Assembly: GCA_947581885.1 (NCBI GenBank)
Contig: CANPWF010000131.1
Coordinates: 1 to 5,128 of the forward strand
Direction of reading: 5' to 3'
DNA: 5,128 nt
Source of the DNA: an uncultured Clostridia bacterium
GTDB taxonomy: Bacteria > Bacillota > Clostridia > Christensenellales > Borkfalkiaceae
Made by a program: the position numbers and the translations under genes. The notes beneath the pieces were generated by a model, which ran no database searches, was not told the origin of the DNA, and saw nothing but the letters and a program-made list of their open reading frames with translations. Shown piece by piece: positions 4,937-5,128 of the stretch (position 1 is its first letter; each line of letters starts with the position of its first letter).

Positions 4937-5035
4937 CACCTCATTTCGAGCGTAGTCGAGAAATCTCGCACGGCTCCCAACATACATGTGCGTATGGAAT
5001 TGGGCGAGATCCTTCGCTTCGTTCAGGATGAGGTG
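4937..5035. repeat. Inverted pair of related hairpin elements
   Basis: Element A (4937-4969) begins CACCTCAT and ends ATCTCGC; element B (5004-5035), read on the minus strand, begins and ends with the same blocks and resembles A between them. Each can fold alone: ATTTC/GAAAT in A (4943-4947 with 4960-4964) and ATCCT/AGGAT in B. The stem bases differ but pairing is kept. The spacer holds CATAC (4981-4985) facing GTATG (4992-4996), so the whole 99 bp could also fold into one long hairpin. B resembles the widespread bacterial repeat with a tgaacgaagcgaagga-like core, recalled from general knowledge. No transposase is present; it looks like a non-autonomous palindromic element. Confidence 0.7.
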
Positions 5036-5048
5036 CGAGGCGCGTACT

Positions 5049-5073
5049 CTTCCGCCCGTTTCTTGGCTCCCCC
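5049..5073. repeat. 25-bp dispersed repeat, copy downstream of the surface-protein gene
   Basis: Same orientation and 24 of 25 bases identical to 2306-2330. After the shared ggctccccc the sequences part: here tcgaggg follows, giving a short CCCTC-GAGGG palindrome (5071-5080), whereas the upstream copy continues into the double hairpin. Confidence 0.75.
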
Positions 5074-5098
5074 TCGAGGGACGCAGAACGCACCATGA

Positions 5099-5120
5099 GC
5101 ATCAGTCCGGTGGACTGTGC
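5099..5120. repeat. Hairpin at the right window edge
   Basis: GCA-t-CAGTCC (5099-5108) pairs with GGACTG-TGC (5112-5120), nine base pairs with one bulged T and loop GGT. It resembles the other short palindromic repeats here and probably belongs to an element that continues beyond the window. An ATG at 5095 runs open to the edge but has no convincing ribosome binding site, so it is not called as a gene. Confidence 0.5.
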
Positions 5121-5128
5121 GAGGCGTT

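Noticed and set aside
4742..4987. An 81-codon minus-strand open frame after the surface-protein gene
   Set aside because: It runs through element A of the inverted pair, the terminator-like hairpin and the 3' end of the + strand gene; no RBS or recognisable product.
5095..5128. ATG at 5095 as the start of a further gene running off the window
   Set aside because: Only 11 codons are visible, no Shine-Dalgarno site lies at proper distance, and the sequence is mostly a bulged hairpin like the other repeats.

Overview
The window carries two complete protein-coding genes, both on the + strand, separated and flanked by intergenic DNA packed with short palindromic repeats. The coding sequence prefers G or C at third codon positions, while the promoter regions are AT-rich. 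Shine-Dalgarno sites are strong AGGAGG/AAGGAG types, the first gene has a consensus sigma-A promoter, and the second encodes a secreted protein with InlB-type repeats. This fits an uncultured GC-rich member of the Bacillota, probably a gut Clostridia lineage; that assignment is an inference from style, since no taxonomic marker is present.

Bases 1-294 hold the edge of a dispersed repeat, a perfect-consensus promoter (75-103) and an unusually long leader of about 185 nt with two identical 16-bp direct repeats. Bases 295-2259 encode a ComEC/Rec2-type DNA-uptake channel of 654 residues. Its membrane competence domain is well preserved, but the C-terminal metallo-beta-lactamase-like domain lacks the His/Asp metal-binding motif. 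Bases 2260-2575 contain no gene; they are a patchwork of GC-rich hairpins and repeat copies. Bases 2576-2748 are the control region of the second gene: a perfect inverted repeat touching the -35 box, a probable promoter, then two strong palindromes just ahead of the ribosome binding site. Bases 2749-4758 encode a 669-residue exported protein, probably a lipoprotein, with two divergent InlB B-like repeats and a long beta-rich C-terminal part I cannot assign. Bases 4759-5128 hold a terminator-like hairpin, an inverted pair of related hairpin elements, and more repeat copies up to the window edge.

I see no evidence that the two genes act together: each has its own promoter and almost 500 bp lie between them. 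The usual comEC neighbours (comEA, holA) are not in the window. No RNA gene, CRISPR array, transposase or phage gene is visible. The most notable points are the degenerate nuclease-like domain of ComEC, the twin repeats in its leader, the operator-like inverted repeat plus leader hairpins of the surface-protein gene, the paired hairpin elements at 4937-5035 with compensatory stem changes, and the way each gene is bracketed by direct copies of a dispersed repeat.
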